Source of the DNA: Oegoconia quadripuncta
Lineage: Eukaryota; Arthropoda; Insecta; Lepidoptera; Autostichidae
DNA length: 64,000 bases
NCBI GenBank assembly: GCA_949316235.1
Contig: OX438753.1
Span: 19,338,801 to 19,402,800 of the forward strand
Direction of reading: 5' to 3'
The position numbers and the translations under genes are program-made. Shown piece by piece: positions 38,819-47,867 of this stretch. A model generated the notes under the pieces. That model was not told the origin of the DNA, made no database searches, and saw nothing but the letters and a program-made list of their open reading frames with translations. Within the stretch, counting starts at the first letter, position 1; every line of letters starts with the position of its first letter.

Positions 38819-39867
38819 CTATTAAATTTATTAGGATATCCTTTCCATTTGACTAGCACTTCCTTTCTGTTGCCAGAATAGCGAGTGCGTATTATTTTAT
38901 CTATTTTGTAGGTAATAGTGGGGTCATAGATTACTTTTTGTAATTCCCTTCCATAAAATGTACCAATTATTGATTCATTTTGTAGATCTTTTAATTTGTA
39001 AACCAACCAAGGAAGTCTTTTTACAATGGATTCTATTACAAATATTTCATCGGACCAATTTGTTTCATAACCTTTCTGGAAAATGTGTTTATATTTCGTT
39101 ATTCTAACATAATCACCTACTTTAAATGGTAATCGGTCTGAAGTGTTTAAGTTGTACCTATCATATAAATTAGACCATACTGTCATTATATTACTGGAAT
39201 TCACATCACTTGGACACATTTTTATACTTGAATGGACACTGTGATTATAAGAATATAATAAATCTTGTAAAATATCAACATACCTATACGTATTATTATG
39301 TGTGAAATATCGCCACATTTTCATTTTTAGGGTTCTTTGAAATCTTTCCACAATACTGGCCTTTATGTCCGGATTGTTAGTTGTATAGTAATTAATATTT
39401 TTCTTTTTGAAGTACTGGTTTACATCTCTTGAAACAAATTCTGTACCTTTATCAGATTGTATATGTCTAGGAGTAGCTTTCGCTTCAATAAATATGCTTT
39501 CAAAACATATCTTTACAGTTTTAGAATTTTTCTTTTTCATAGGTCTCGCAAATGCATACTTACTAAACACATCAATAACACAGAGAATATAATTAAATCC
39601 ATCATTATATTGATTGTATGTTCGCATGTCACTTAAATCTGCTTGCCAGAGTTCATTAAAATTAGATAAAATATATTTATTTCTAGGAAATCGCCTATTG
39701 ACAGGTTTATGTAAAGTATAAGTTTCTTGGGATTGTAACCACTTCTTTACATCCTTTTCATTCATTTTCCCTTGCATAGCTTTCGTCAATTTTTCAATGC
39801 TACTGTATCCAGCTGGATGAGAGACATCATAATAAATTTTATTTATATTATCTATATGGGAGTCCAT
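38785..39867 (-). CDS. Integrase with C-terminal chromodomain
   Basis: 360 residues. A retroviral-type (rve) DDE integrase that would join the element ends to host DNA and make the 6-bp duplication. Candidate catalytic residues are Asp77 in LWQADLSDM, Asp139 in HIQSDKGTEF and Glu174 in IVERFQRTL, about 35 residues between the last two. A basic segment with KVGDYVRITKYK follows, then a chromodomain at about 313-358 (YKIDKIIRTRY, VLVKWKGYPNKFNSW). Integrases with chromodomains are known from Polintons and some Ty3 elements and may steer insertion to marked chromatin. No His2-Cys2 zinc site is obvious at the N-terminus. Overlaps the upstream gene by 16 bp. Confidence 0.95.
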   Translation of the reverse strand: MDSHIDNINKIYYDVSHPAGYSSIEKLTKAMQGKMNEKDVKKWLQSQETYTLHKPVNRRFPRNKYILSNFNELWQADLSDMRTYNQYNDGFNYILCVIDVFSKYAFARPMKKKNSKTVKICFESIFIEAKATPRHIQSDKGTEFVSRDVNQYFKKKNINYYTTNNPDIKASIVERFQRTLKMKMWRYFTHNNTYRYVDILQDLLYSYNHSVHSSIKMCPSDVNSSNIMTVWSNLYDRYNLNTSDRLPFKVGDYVRITKYKHIFQKGYETNWSDEIFVIESIVKRLPWLVYKLKDLQNESIIGTFYGRELQKVIYDPTITYKIDKIIRTRYSGNRKEVLVKWKGYPNKFNSWISALNLETI

Positions 39868-40619
39868 TTCTCCCAGTCAAGTTTTCTTTTGTGAAACAAG
39901 CCACCAGGTTTTTGCTTTGGCGTTTTAATTTGAGCTGGATCGTCTTTCTCTAAATCAGATGAATGAATATTATTAATATATTCAAGCGTTTCTGGGTTAC
40001 CTATACAAGATAACGGTATTTTTATATCCCTTAAAGCTGAAGCAAACTTCTCCCAGCCTAATGGTTTTGGGCGTCGTAATGGTCTTAGGGCATCGTTCAC
40101 TAAATCCACAATATTACTGTTATCAATAACTTCGTCATTGATTACAACATGACCATTGGTATCCCATTTAATAATATTTTCATGATCCAATATACCTTCC
40201 AATAACAACTCGCCCTTCTTTTTATATGTTTTTGGTATATACTTAAATAAATAATTTGGAGTGTAACGTGATGAGACATGTTTTTCCGCTGCTACGTCTT
40301 CCTCTATTCTTGGCAATTCTGGAACTATTGTTTTAACATCACTTTCTTCCTTTTTAATAGTCTTAAAAACATCATACATAGAGTCATCTGTAACTATTGG
40401 TAATTTAATGGGATGACGTTCTTTATTAGCAAAATGTAAATATCTTTGTAAAATTTGCGAGTACTGTGTCCACTTCTCACGATCATCAATTTTACTGTGT
40501 AAGATTTTACTCATTTCCTCATCAAGACGGGATAAGGGCTTTTCATGAACATGGTTACTGTCTCTAATCCTTTCTAGGATGTGGGGTTCCACAAGTATCA
40601 TTTTCTTTGTATGTTCCAT
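39852..40619 (-). CDS. Conserved Polinton-type protein of unknown function
   Basis: 255 residues, charged and mostly hydrophilic. I recognise the general type, found beside the integrase in insect Polintons, but no function is known to me. The N-terminus MEHTKKMILVEPHILERI then SRLDEEMSKILHSKIDDREK looks helical. The middle has PNYLFKYIPKTYKKKGELLL and the C-terminus is KPGGLFHKRKLDWEKW. It could be a virion-core or scaffold component given its place between structural genes. Overlaps the integrase start by 16 bp; 8 bp separate it from the 109-residue gene upstream. Confidence 0.75.
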   Translation of the reverse strand: MEHTKKMILVEPHILERIRDSNHVHEKPLSRLDEEMSKILHSKIDDREKWTQYSQILQRYLHFANKERHPIKLPIVTDDSMYDVFKTIKKEESDVKTIVPELPRIEEDVAAEKHVSSRYTPNYLFKYIPKTYKKKGELLLEGILDHENIIKWDTNGHVVINDEVIDNSNIVDLVNDALRPLRRPKPLGWEKFASALRDIKIPLSCIGNPETLEYINNIHSSDLEKDDPAQIKTPKQKPGGLFHKRKLDWEKWTPI

Positions 40620-40627
40620 TGTAATTT

Positions 40628-40957
40628 TTACTTATTTAGAAACGAACTTAGTAATCCACTGAGAACGGAACCTAAAATAATGGGTAGGAATGCTCCACCT
40701 TTCTGTATAATAATTCGTTTTCGAGAGTTACTTTTACCTTTAGACACCAATTTTCTCAATATAGTTTTGTATTTATTCAACTTGGATTTATCTTGATTCT
40801 TCAGAGGAATTTTACCATTTAAAATATTATAAATGCATTCACATAAACAATTTATTTCTTCATCCTTACAAACCTTCAATAAAGCTGTACAATACTTAGG
40901 TTTGAGTGTATGTAATGCTTTTAATAAGTCTAGATGCGTCGTCACTCTACCAACCAT
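40628..40957 (-). CDS. 109-residue protein with C-terminal hydrophobic segment
   Basis: No named family recognised. The N-terminal half is small and helical with Cys residues (LKPKYCTALLKVCKDEEINC). Then comes a basic linker (RKLVSKGKSNSRKRII), and a C-terminal GGAFLPIILGSVLSGLLSSF that looks like a membrane-active or membrane-anchoring segment. Such ends are common in Polinton small proteins and resemble adenovirus pX/pVI peptides. Its first 60 residues resemble the 72-residue product directly upstream, so the pair probably arose by tandem duplication. Confidence 0.7.
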   Translation of the reverse strand: MVGRVTTHLDLLKALHTLKPKYCTALLKVCKDEEINCLCECIYNILNGKIPLKNQDKSKLNKYKTILRKLVSKGKSNSRKRIIIQKGGAFLPIILGSVLSGLLSSFLNK

Positions 40958-41008
40958 TGTAAACGACTGATAATATTTTTACAATGTTGTTAATATTAGA
41001 AGCAAATA

Positions 41009-41227
41009 CTAAGCAATGTTTGTTGAAAAGAAACAATGTAGATTTAAGAAGCTAAATTTTGATTCCCGGACTTCCTTTATGGGGATTTCATCCAAAGTAT
41101 CTAAAATACTTTCACAGATACGATTTATTTTGTCATCAGTACATTCTTTTAATAGAGCTTTGCGATATTTAGGTGTTAGTACTTGTAAAACTAACTCTCG
41201 ATCTCGTGTCACTGCTTCTTCAGACAT
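41009..41227 (-). CDS. 72-residue paralogue of the neighbouring 109-residue protein, truncated
   Basis: Contains LTPKYRKALLKECTDDKINR, lining up with LKPKYCTALLKVCKDEEINC of the next gene, then an aligned ILDTLDEIPIKE. After about residue 58 the similarity ends in a short unrelated tail, and the basic linker and hydrophobic segment are missing. Either a functional short form or a decayed duplicate. Its start codon overlaps the ATPase stop by one base. Confidence 0.6.
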   Translation of the reverse strand: MSEEAVTRDRELVLQVLTPKYRKALLKECTDDKINRICESILDTLDEIPIKEVRESKFSFLNLHCFFSTNIA

Positions 41228-41889
41228 TATCTACTGTTAACTGTAATTTTATCACGATACGTATTATATTTATAACCCTTTTTCGATACATAAACTACAC
41301 AATTGCTATTGAGGGGAAATATCTTAGTCTTAAAACGACACATATCGTCTGTATTTTGCTTTAAATCAATCATTAGATAGCCATGTGCTTCTGACGTAGC
41401 ATCTTTATAAGCTTCTTCTACGAACTTAGAGTTATCTGGGAACACTTGGCGCGCTAAATGGCGTATTTGTGTTCTATCCCGGGGATTTTTAAAATATACT
41501 ATGTAACTTGAATTTAAAGAAATGTCACGTTGTCCTCTGCCTTGATGAAATAAATTTTGTGTTATATAAAACACGCTAAGGTTTCTATGATGACTACCTT
41601 TAGTAAAAATGTCCACTATACGACCATCGGATTCTCTCATAAGATCATCTATTATAAGTAATTGTGGTTGCTTCCCATCAAACATGTTTAAATCCGGTAT
41701 ACCTTGACTGTAGTCGACGTTGTTCAAATTATATAAAGGTTGCATTTCATCGTAACACCATACTACTCGTGAAAAATTAGTGTTACATATTTCTTTCATA
41801 AATTTAAGAAAATTAGTGACAAAGTTTGATTTACCACACCCACTAGGACCTGCTACTATAGCTGTGAAGGGGTGTATGAAATGAATCAT
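41227..41889 (-). CDS. A32-type genome-packaging ATPase
   Basis: 220 residues. FtsK/HerA-superfamily ATPase of the poxvirus A32 type, thought to pump DNA into the capsid. Walker A is GPSGCGKS (residues 14-21) and Walker B is LLIIDDLM with acidic residues 81-82. The following TKGSHHRNLSVFYITQNLFH matches the conserved sensor region (sensor-type Gln in TQN). Length is normal for Polinton ATPases. A minus-strand TATAATAAG near 41960 may be the promoter. Confidence 0.93.
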   Translation of the reverse strand: MIHFIHPFTAIVAGPSGCGKSNFVTNFLKFMKEICNTNFSRVVWCYDEMQPLYNLNNVDYSQGIPDLNMFDGKQPQLLIIDDLMRESDGRIVDIFTKGSHHRNLSVFYITQNLFHQGRGQRDISLNSSYIVYFKNPRDRTQIRHLARQVFPDNSKFVEEAYKDATSEAHGYLMIDLKQNTDDMCRFKTKIFPLNSNCVVYVSKKGYKYNTYRDKITVNSR

Positions 41890-42610
41890 TTTTCATTATT
41901 GAGCGTGTTACTTGCAGGCTGTAGAATGGGGGAATGGAATAAAAACAATAAAACACTTATTATAAACTTTAAATTTTTTACTATATCGCTTCAAAAAGGT
42001 GTTATGGCTATGGAGAAGAAGCGACCTAAGAAACTCCACAACAACACATCTTTTAAAATTAGTCATCATACAGTATTATTATTATATGAGTGTCGATAAA
42101 TATATTCATATACTTCCCACATATACACAGAAATTTCATTTAATTTTTACTTTGATTTTATCAGCATATATTATTATTATAAGCTCCCAATGTCCCACTG
42201 CTGGACAAAGGCCTCCTCTCCCTCATATATCAGCATATTATCAAAGTAAAAAAAAAAAAAACAATAAAATCAATTTAACATCTCAATTAGTATTATCTTT
42301 CATTTTAAAATTACAAAAATAATAATTAACTATGTTTAATTTACTTATACATTTTTAGATTTTCTATACACATTAGTTGCTCAACAACCTGAGTTCTAGG
42401 ACCCCCACAAAATACTATATACGTTATACTACGACTACAAAACTATTTTCATACAATGAAGCGAAACAAATTGCAAAAATAGTGCTACACGCTACATACG
42501 CATGTAATAAAAATTTGACACAATAGGTTAATTAATTATATAAGGCTACGACGTGTGAATAATAACTTTTTTATATAAAACTAAAAAATGTTCCTGACGT
42601 AAAAAATAAC
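41890..42610. other. Polinton noncoding segment between ATPase and polymerase
   Basis: AT-rich, no supported gene. Holds a retroelement scrap at 42180-42230 (TGTCCCACTGCTGGACAAAG then GCCTCCTCTCCCTCATA), which matches the lepidopteran LINE 3' motif seen at 20655 and 28296. Confidence 0.6.
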
Positions 42611-45600
42611 TTAAAAGTGTTCACTTTTTCTTAATTTATAGTGTCCCCAAGCTAGAGTATCAGTACAATTTTCCAGTAAATGCCTTTTGGTGTCATTATG
42701 CGATAAAGAAATCTTATTAATTTTTTGGGTATAAATTACATGTTTAATAGATTTGAATCGCAACATCTCAGAAATGTGAATCTTTTTTTGGAATAAGCAA
42801 CTTTTATATTGCTCCATATTAAAATTCTTTGTCACATTTTTATTGACACCTTTTGCTTTTGCTGTAAATTTGTGGTCTACATCAATCGCATACATTTTTG
42901 ATCTCAATCCAACAAACTCTCTAAATATTTTTCCATTATTTTCATCTTTAAAGAGACCTAGTTTCTTCCTATTAACTAGCGGTAACCCATACTTATTATC
43001 CATGGGATAATCAGATGTATCAAAGTAAGTCAATAAATCGGGCTTTATGTCATAATATATATTTTTACTATATATCTGATAGATAAGACTATCGGTATCA
43101 GTATAAAGTAGTTTTAAATTCTTTTGAAATTTAATTTTCATATAGTCATAGTGAAAGTCATACATTAATGTTTTCGAAATATCTAATATGCAAAAACCTA
43201 AATATATAGGCTTGTTATACAGCAATTTAGTTTTTCTTAATTGTATAGCTACCAACGATTCTGAGAAAATTGAAAGACTGTGAAATTCAGGCCTCGATAT
43301 TAATGATTGAGCACCTTCAACTTTACCTCGATTCTCCCAATGTGTGAGTAGTTTTACATTAACCCGTTTTTCGATATTTTCCATAGTTTTTCCAAAGACA
43401 GAGTTATTCATTAGTTTATAAAAATCCTTTTCAAAGTCTGAGACCGCTAAAGTACGCATATTTGTGTTTAAATCGATGTATTTTTTCAGCCATATACTTT
43501 GTTTAAATTTAAGTACTCGGTGTACTTTCGTTAATTGTAAACCATATTTTAAACATTGTTTTAGATTCCTATAATGGATGATGTATTTAGTTTTATTGTT
43601 TAAATTTAGTATTAATTTTTTTTCTTTGCTATTTTCAGAGCATAAATTATCCGGACAGAAAGGTAGATCGGAATGAGAATCGTGTAAATTATCAGGATAT
43701 TGTAAATCAACTTCTAACACGAATCCATATTCTGAATCATCTGAAACGTTGAAATTAGTATTTACATCAACCCATTCAAACTCACCGATGGGGAGATATT
43801 GTGACATAGCCCAACCGTACAGGTTATTTGCATCTAGGTAGATCAAATAGGATGAAGGTAATTCATTATTGTAGTCTTCCATGAACATATTATTAGCTTT
43901 CGCGTGTCTATTGCTACATTGAGAAATACCGCCTCTAATACCTTTTTTTATGAACGCAATTTTGGCAAAATCGGTCAGAAGTTCTAGGTTTACTTTTGTA
44001 TACTTCAACATGGCATCCCAACTCAGACCGGGCGCAGTAAAATAATGAGCAGGGTCTAAATCATAAGTAGATAAACATAAACTTCTGAAATTCTCAAATA
44101 TGTCAGTTAGTAATAAGACGTCGGTTTTTAAATATAAATCTGAGTAATCAGACATATTTTTACAATTAAAATGATTCCATACGTCTTCTGCGTGTTTATA
44201 ACTTTCCAGTGAAACATGCTCATTTACCAGCGAGTTATAAAATTTATCTTGGGCTGGAAGATAATCTTGTTTTAATATATTAAATGAAGTCATATATTCA
44301 TAAGGGAAAATGCCTTTCCTAGTCAAACGCTTAAAATCTTCTTGATCCGGAAAATTTTTATGGAGTTCATGAAATTTGTCGGTTTTAAGATTTTGTGCTA
44401 ACTTTTCCAAACTACACGACATGAATTTAAAAGAATCTAAAAATCTCAAGGTCATAGTATTATTTAAAACATTAATTTTTTTTGAAAATGATATATACTT
44501 TTCCTTGTTTTGGGGAATTATTTCAATATCTCCCTCATCAAAATTCAGCGCGTGAACAATGAAATGTGCATCATAATTATTTAAGTTGTGCAAAAAGACA
44601 GGAACAAACCGGGGAGCTCTATAATTAGAAGCACACATCGAGTGAGCAACTCCTTTGTACAAGCCAGTATACCAATCACAATATACCGTGGAATCATTTT
44701 TCAATTCACTTTCACAAATAAAACATACCCTACTTTGTAACACATCCCGATTATTTTCGGTGGTCAATGGCACTGGACATATCTGAAAGGAGTTTTTTCG
44801 ACAGATGTTAATTAAATCATTTTTAAGAAATTTCATAAAAACCTGGGCACAATCTTCACCCGTATACTTTCTATAAACAGAAAGTTGATCATTGTATGAA
44901 CATTTAATATAATAGCCGAAACTATACACTTCGTGTTTTTGTATATTGGCTGTGAAGGATTTAGATGGGTCGTTTTTACATGTTTGTATGGGCTTTAAAA
45001 ATGATTCGAAATCTGCGTACACTACAAACGGAATTTTTAATTTTTTCTCATAATTGTTGAAGGCTAATCTGTTATTAGGTAGCGGTTCTCCACACCATAT
45101 GGTTTTCCTCGGCTTGTCATTTGGTAAATCAGTTTTTATATGATTACAATCGAACTGATAGTGATTGTTTAACTGTTCCTGTGTTGGAAAATACAGCAAA
45201 CAGCCGTCACAGATATAAACAGCGCCGTGTCTCGCAGTGATTTGATTACTAACTAATCTAGATAAATTCTTTATGTAGCAGTAATGGCCACAGTTACTAG
45301 CACCATTTTTCAAATATAATAAATTAATGTGAGTTTCTTTTCGATGTTTCGTGAAGTATAAAGGCCCAATGATTTGGTTTTTTTTCTCTTTAGCAACATA
45401 TTCTAAACCGAAAACGTTTAAGCTGATATTATTTAGCTGTTCAAATTTATGAATATCTTTAAGTTTCATCGGGAAAGGAATGTTTGTGAAATTTAATTTG
45501 TTTTTATGACTTAAATATGACGTTACTCTGTCAGAATGTTGAGCAGCTGGATATAGTGCGGAAAGTACAGCCCATTGAAAACATTGTTGGTCATTATTTT

Positions 45601-46666
45601 TAACATTTACGATGGCTTTTTTGTGTTTTATATCAAGAGGCAAGTCTATATAGGAGGAACCGCGTAAAGGGTTAAATTTATTAACATTCATATCAAGATA
45701 TATGATTTTCTCCAAACTCCAACCGCTGTCTTTCTTTTCAAAATTACTAACTTTTTCAGAAATTTCTTTAAAAATTAATGAAATTATGCTATCAGGATCA
45801 TCCCCCACGCAATAGCTATAATTAAAAGTTTGAAAGTCAAAAGAATTGTGTAAATCTTTTGTTTGTTGCACAAAATCGGCATGTAAAATAAAATTTACCT
45901 TGATGAGGGTTAAATCACTAATGCATTTGCTCATCAGTTGTAATAAAGTGGATTTTATTCCTAATAGAAATGATTCAGGCGTTTCGACTTCTAAATGTAA
46001 TATATTGGAGTCTGAAGTTATTCGGTAAGTTTTTACCCTTTGTCCAAATGCACTCTCAATAACCTGAACATTTGCTAAGTTATCGTGAACAGTAATTAAA
46101 TTATTTTTATGTAAATTACTCTTTAAATGGCTAGAAAAATATCGCTTGCTGACTGACACTTTACATATGGTACATTCTACTATTAGTTTATCTAAGTAAC
46201 TCACAGTTGGGGGCACTATTCTTGATGTTGATGGTTCTTGATAATCTTGACATTCTAGTGTTCGACGAGTCTTCGAAGCAGTTCCTTCACATGATTCCGA
46301 TTTTCTTTTCCCGCCAACTTGAGAACTCGATCTGTAAAGAGGTGCATAGGTTAATAAGTATAGGTTAAAGTAAACATTCAAAATTAATATTACAATCGAG
46401 AACTCGATTATAATACTCACATTGCACAGCTTGCAATATGCTTGCATTAGCATAACACCATCAATTTCATCGGTCTCTCCAGTAGTCACATAATTTTTTT
46501 TTGAATGACCACGACAAGGTGTATAATAGGGCATAATCTCTAAGTCCTCCAACATGGCATTAGGCAGTTTGTGACTAATATACCACATTCTAATACAACG
46601 ATGAAATTTACTTATTATAAGTAATTTATTTAATGATAGTATTTCATCAGTCGACAAAGACAACAT
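42611..46666 (-). CDS. Protein-primed DNA polymerase B (pPolB)
   Basis: Open frame of 1,351 codons. Replicative family B polymerase of the protein-primed type (DNA_pol_B_2). Exonuclease motifs are DFES near residue 550, NNYDAHF near 697 and YLKTD near 847. Polymerase motifs are DANNLYGWAMSQYLP near 942, KLMNNSVFGKTMEN near 1082, YTDTDS near 1186 and KAKGVNK near 1270. Upstream lie two Cys/His pairs resembling zinc fingers (CTICKVSVSKRYFSSH, CDGCLLYFPTQEQLNNH) and a segment (QQCFQWAVLSALYP...HYCYI) that recalls a papain/OTU-like fold, which is inference. The start is uncertain. ATG 46664-46666 has TATATAAA at 46727-46734 on the minus strand, but residues about 84-111 are unusually hydrophobic and bounded by GTGAGT and TTTACAG. 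An alternative first exon from the inverted repeat splices in phase at 46331. Confidence 0.93.
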   Translation of the reverse strand: MLSLSTDEILSLNKLLIISKFHRCIRMWYISHKLPNAMLEDLEIMPYYTPCRGHSKKNYVTTGETDEIDGVMLMQAYCKLCNVSIIIEFSIVILILNVYFNLYLLTYAPLYRSSSQVGGKRKSESCEGTASKTRRTLECQDYQEPSTSRIVPPTVSYLDKLIVECTICKVSVSKRYFSSHLKSNLHKNNLITVHDNLANVQVIESAFGQRVKTYRITSDSNILHLEVETPESFLLGIKSTLLQLMSKCISDLTLIKVNFILHADFVQQTKDLHNSFDFQTFNYSYCVGDDPDSIISLIFKEISEKVSNFEKKDSGWSLEKIIYLDMNVNKFNPLRGSSYIDLPLDIKHKKAIVNVKNNDQQCFQWAVLSALYPAAQHSDRVTSYLSHKNKLNFTNIPFPMKLKDIHKFEQLNNISLNVFGLEYVAKEKKNQIIGPLYFTKHRKETHINLLYLKNGASNCGHYCYIKNLSRLVSNQITARHGAVYICDGCLLYFPTQEQLNNHYQFDCNHIKTDLPNDKPRKTIWCGEPLPNNRLAFNNYEKKLKIPFVVYADFESFLKPIQTCKNDPSKSFTANIQKHEVYSFGYYIKCSYNDQLSVYRKYTGEDCAQVFMKFLKNDLINICRKNSFQICPVPLTTENNRDVLQSRVCFICESELKNDSTVYCDWYTGLYKGVAHSMCASNYRAPRFVPVFLHNLNNYDAHFIVHALNFDEGDIEIIPQNKEKYISFSKKINVLNNTMTLRFLDSFKFMSCSLEKLAQNLKTDKFHELHKNFPDQEDFKRLTRKGIFPYEYMTSFNILKQDYLPAQDKFYNSLVNEHVSLESYKHAEDVWNHFNCKNMSDYSDLYLKTDVLLLTDIFENFRSLCLSTYDLDPAHYFTAPGLSWDAMLKYTKVNLELLTDFAKIAFIKKGIRGGISQCSNRHAKANNMFMEDYNNELPSSYLIYLDANNLYGWAMSQYLPIGEFEWVDVNTNFNVSDDSEYGFVLEVDLQYPDNLHDSHSDLPFCPDNLCSENSKEKKLILNLNNKTKYIIHYRNLKQCLKYGLQLTKVHRVLKFKQSIWLKKYIDLNTNMRTLAVSDFEKDFYKLMNNSVFGKTMENIEKRVNVKLLTHWENRGKVEGAQSLISRPEFHSLSIFSESLVAIQLRKTKLLYNKPIYLGFCILDISKTLMYDFHYDYMKIKFQKNLKLLYTDTDSLIYQIYSKNIYYDIKPDLLTYFDTSDYPMDNKYGLPLVNRKKLGLFKDENNGKIFREFVGLRSKMYAIDVDHKFTAKAKGVNKNVTKNFNMEQYKSCLFQKKIHISEMLRFKSIKHVIYTQKINKISLSHNDTKRHLLENCTDTLAWGHYKLRKSEHF

Positions 46667-46726
46667 TGTTCTAAATTCAAAACTACGAATTAATTGTTAG
46701 TGATACCAATACCCCAGAACAACTCG

Positions 46727-46734
46727 TTTATATA
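46727..46734 (-). promoter_or_regulatory. TATA box upstream of the polymerase
   Basis: TATATAAA on the minus strand, about 60 bp before the ATG at 46666, with a start-site-like TCACTA about 25-30 bp after it. Confidence 0.55.
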
Positions 46735-46839
46735 CCGACCCATACTCGCCCCCTCTACATTAGTTTGGTACATGTTCATACAAGTTACTCGTTCGGGTAT
46801 AGAATCATAACAATAAAAACAAGGGAAAAAAAAACTTAC

Positions 46840-46967
46840 GATTTTGTTGGTCCTTGGTTTGCGACATCATCGTAGAGTTCATAGAGTTGTCGGTCGATTT
46901 CGTCTTGTTCGGCTTCGAGACACAGTCGTACCAGTTGGTCATCGTATTGAGTTTCGAAGTGTGCCAT
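46840..46967 (-). CDS. Right-TIR exon, possible alternative first exon of pPolB
   Basis: Starts with the same MAHFETQYDDQLVRLCLEAE as the left-end gene, then leaves the inverted repeat and continues LYDDVANQGPTK. Read straight through it stops after 43 residues. A strong donor GTAAGT occupies 46839-46834. Splicing from here to the acceptor TTTACAG (AG at 46333-46332) joins TC to ATCGAG in phase and gives GPTKSSSSQVGGKRK, entering the polymerase frame after its hydrophobic stretch. The intron would be 508 bp. No transcript evidence is available. Confidence 0.5.
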
Positions 46968-47177
46968 CCTTCTGCCTGCGTTAGACAAATGTATCTCTCG
47001 GTGGCATGTGGCTTATATGAGGTGTATCTTATAGACAGGTATAAAACGGTGGGGAACGAAAAATTTATTGCTGTTTTTCAGTAGAGTCTGCGTCGCGACA
47101 GTTAATGTGCTAAGAAGAAACCCATAAATTATAACGTTGCTCTATTGGGAGTCGCAAGAAACGGGCTATTCCAGGAA

Positions 47178-47754
47178 TTATTTCTTATCCGCTGTTATGT
47201 AGTACTTTGTGCAGTCGGTCTTCGTTGCCACCTGTTTTGTTATATTGTAAATTAAATCTCTTACATTTCGGTAATGCTTGTCGTCTTCTGAGGCGTAATA
47301 TTTAACACGAACATCTGCATATTTCCAGTAATCAATTGGTTGAACATCTTTCAACTTTTTCATCTCATACACTTCTATTTTAATGAGATGACTCGCTGAG
47401 GATCCGTCATCATTATTCGATGAAATGTATGAAGTTCCTTCTCCGTTAGCTTGGGCAATATTGGAAGACTGTAGTCGGACCCTCTTTTTCTTGGGCTTCT
47501 CAAAGAAACAATCAATGTTTCTCTTAGCAATGTTTTGCTTGACCTTCAAGGCAGGAGGATCTTGAGTTTCATCATCGTCGCTTAGATCGGCAGTAGGAAA
47601 GTAATAGTTCTTAAAGGTGTAATCACTGTCAGGAATCGACGTCTGAAACGAGCAGAAAACGAAGGTTAGGTCAAGCAATTGCATCGAAACAGATCGTCCA
47701 GGTAAAGTAGACAACACATAAACAATGTAGTTACAGACAAAAACTTACCGACAT
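47178..47754 (-). CDS. TIR-encoded 156-residue protein, right copy
   Basis: Mirror of the left-end gene. Exon 1 is at 47749-47754, the intron at 47643-47748, exon 2 at 47178-47642. The translated exon 2 matches the left copy throughout. Possession of two identical copies doubles gene dose and keeps the gene at both ends during replication, which fits a product that acts on the ends, but no function can be shown from sequence. Confidence 0.7.
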
Positions 47755-47859
47755 GACAGAAAGCGTAGTTTAACACTTTTCACTATGAAATGTACGACTG
47801 TGTCTCGAGGCGAGGCGGGCGATCGAATTTGGACTGTGGTGCTGTACAAGCCGTCTCGC

Positions 47860-47867
47860 TTTAAATA
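47860..47867 (-). promoter_or_regulatory. TATA-like box of the right TIR gene
   Basis: TATTTAAA on the minus strand, mirror of 34345-34352. Confidence 0.45.

Noticed and set aside
46332..46420. 89-bp intron inside the polymerase frame (GTGAGT...TTTACAG)
   Set aside because: Removing it shifts the frame and meets a stop within about 15 codons, so it cannot be used with the ATG at 46666.
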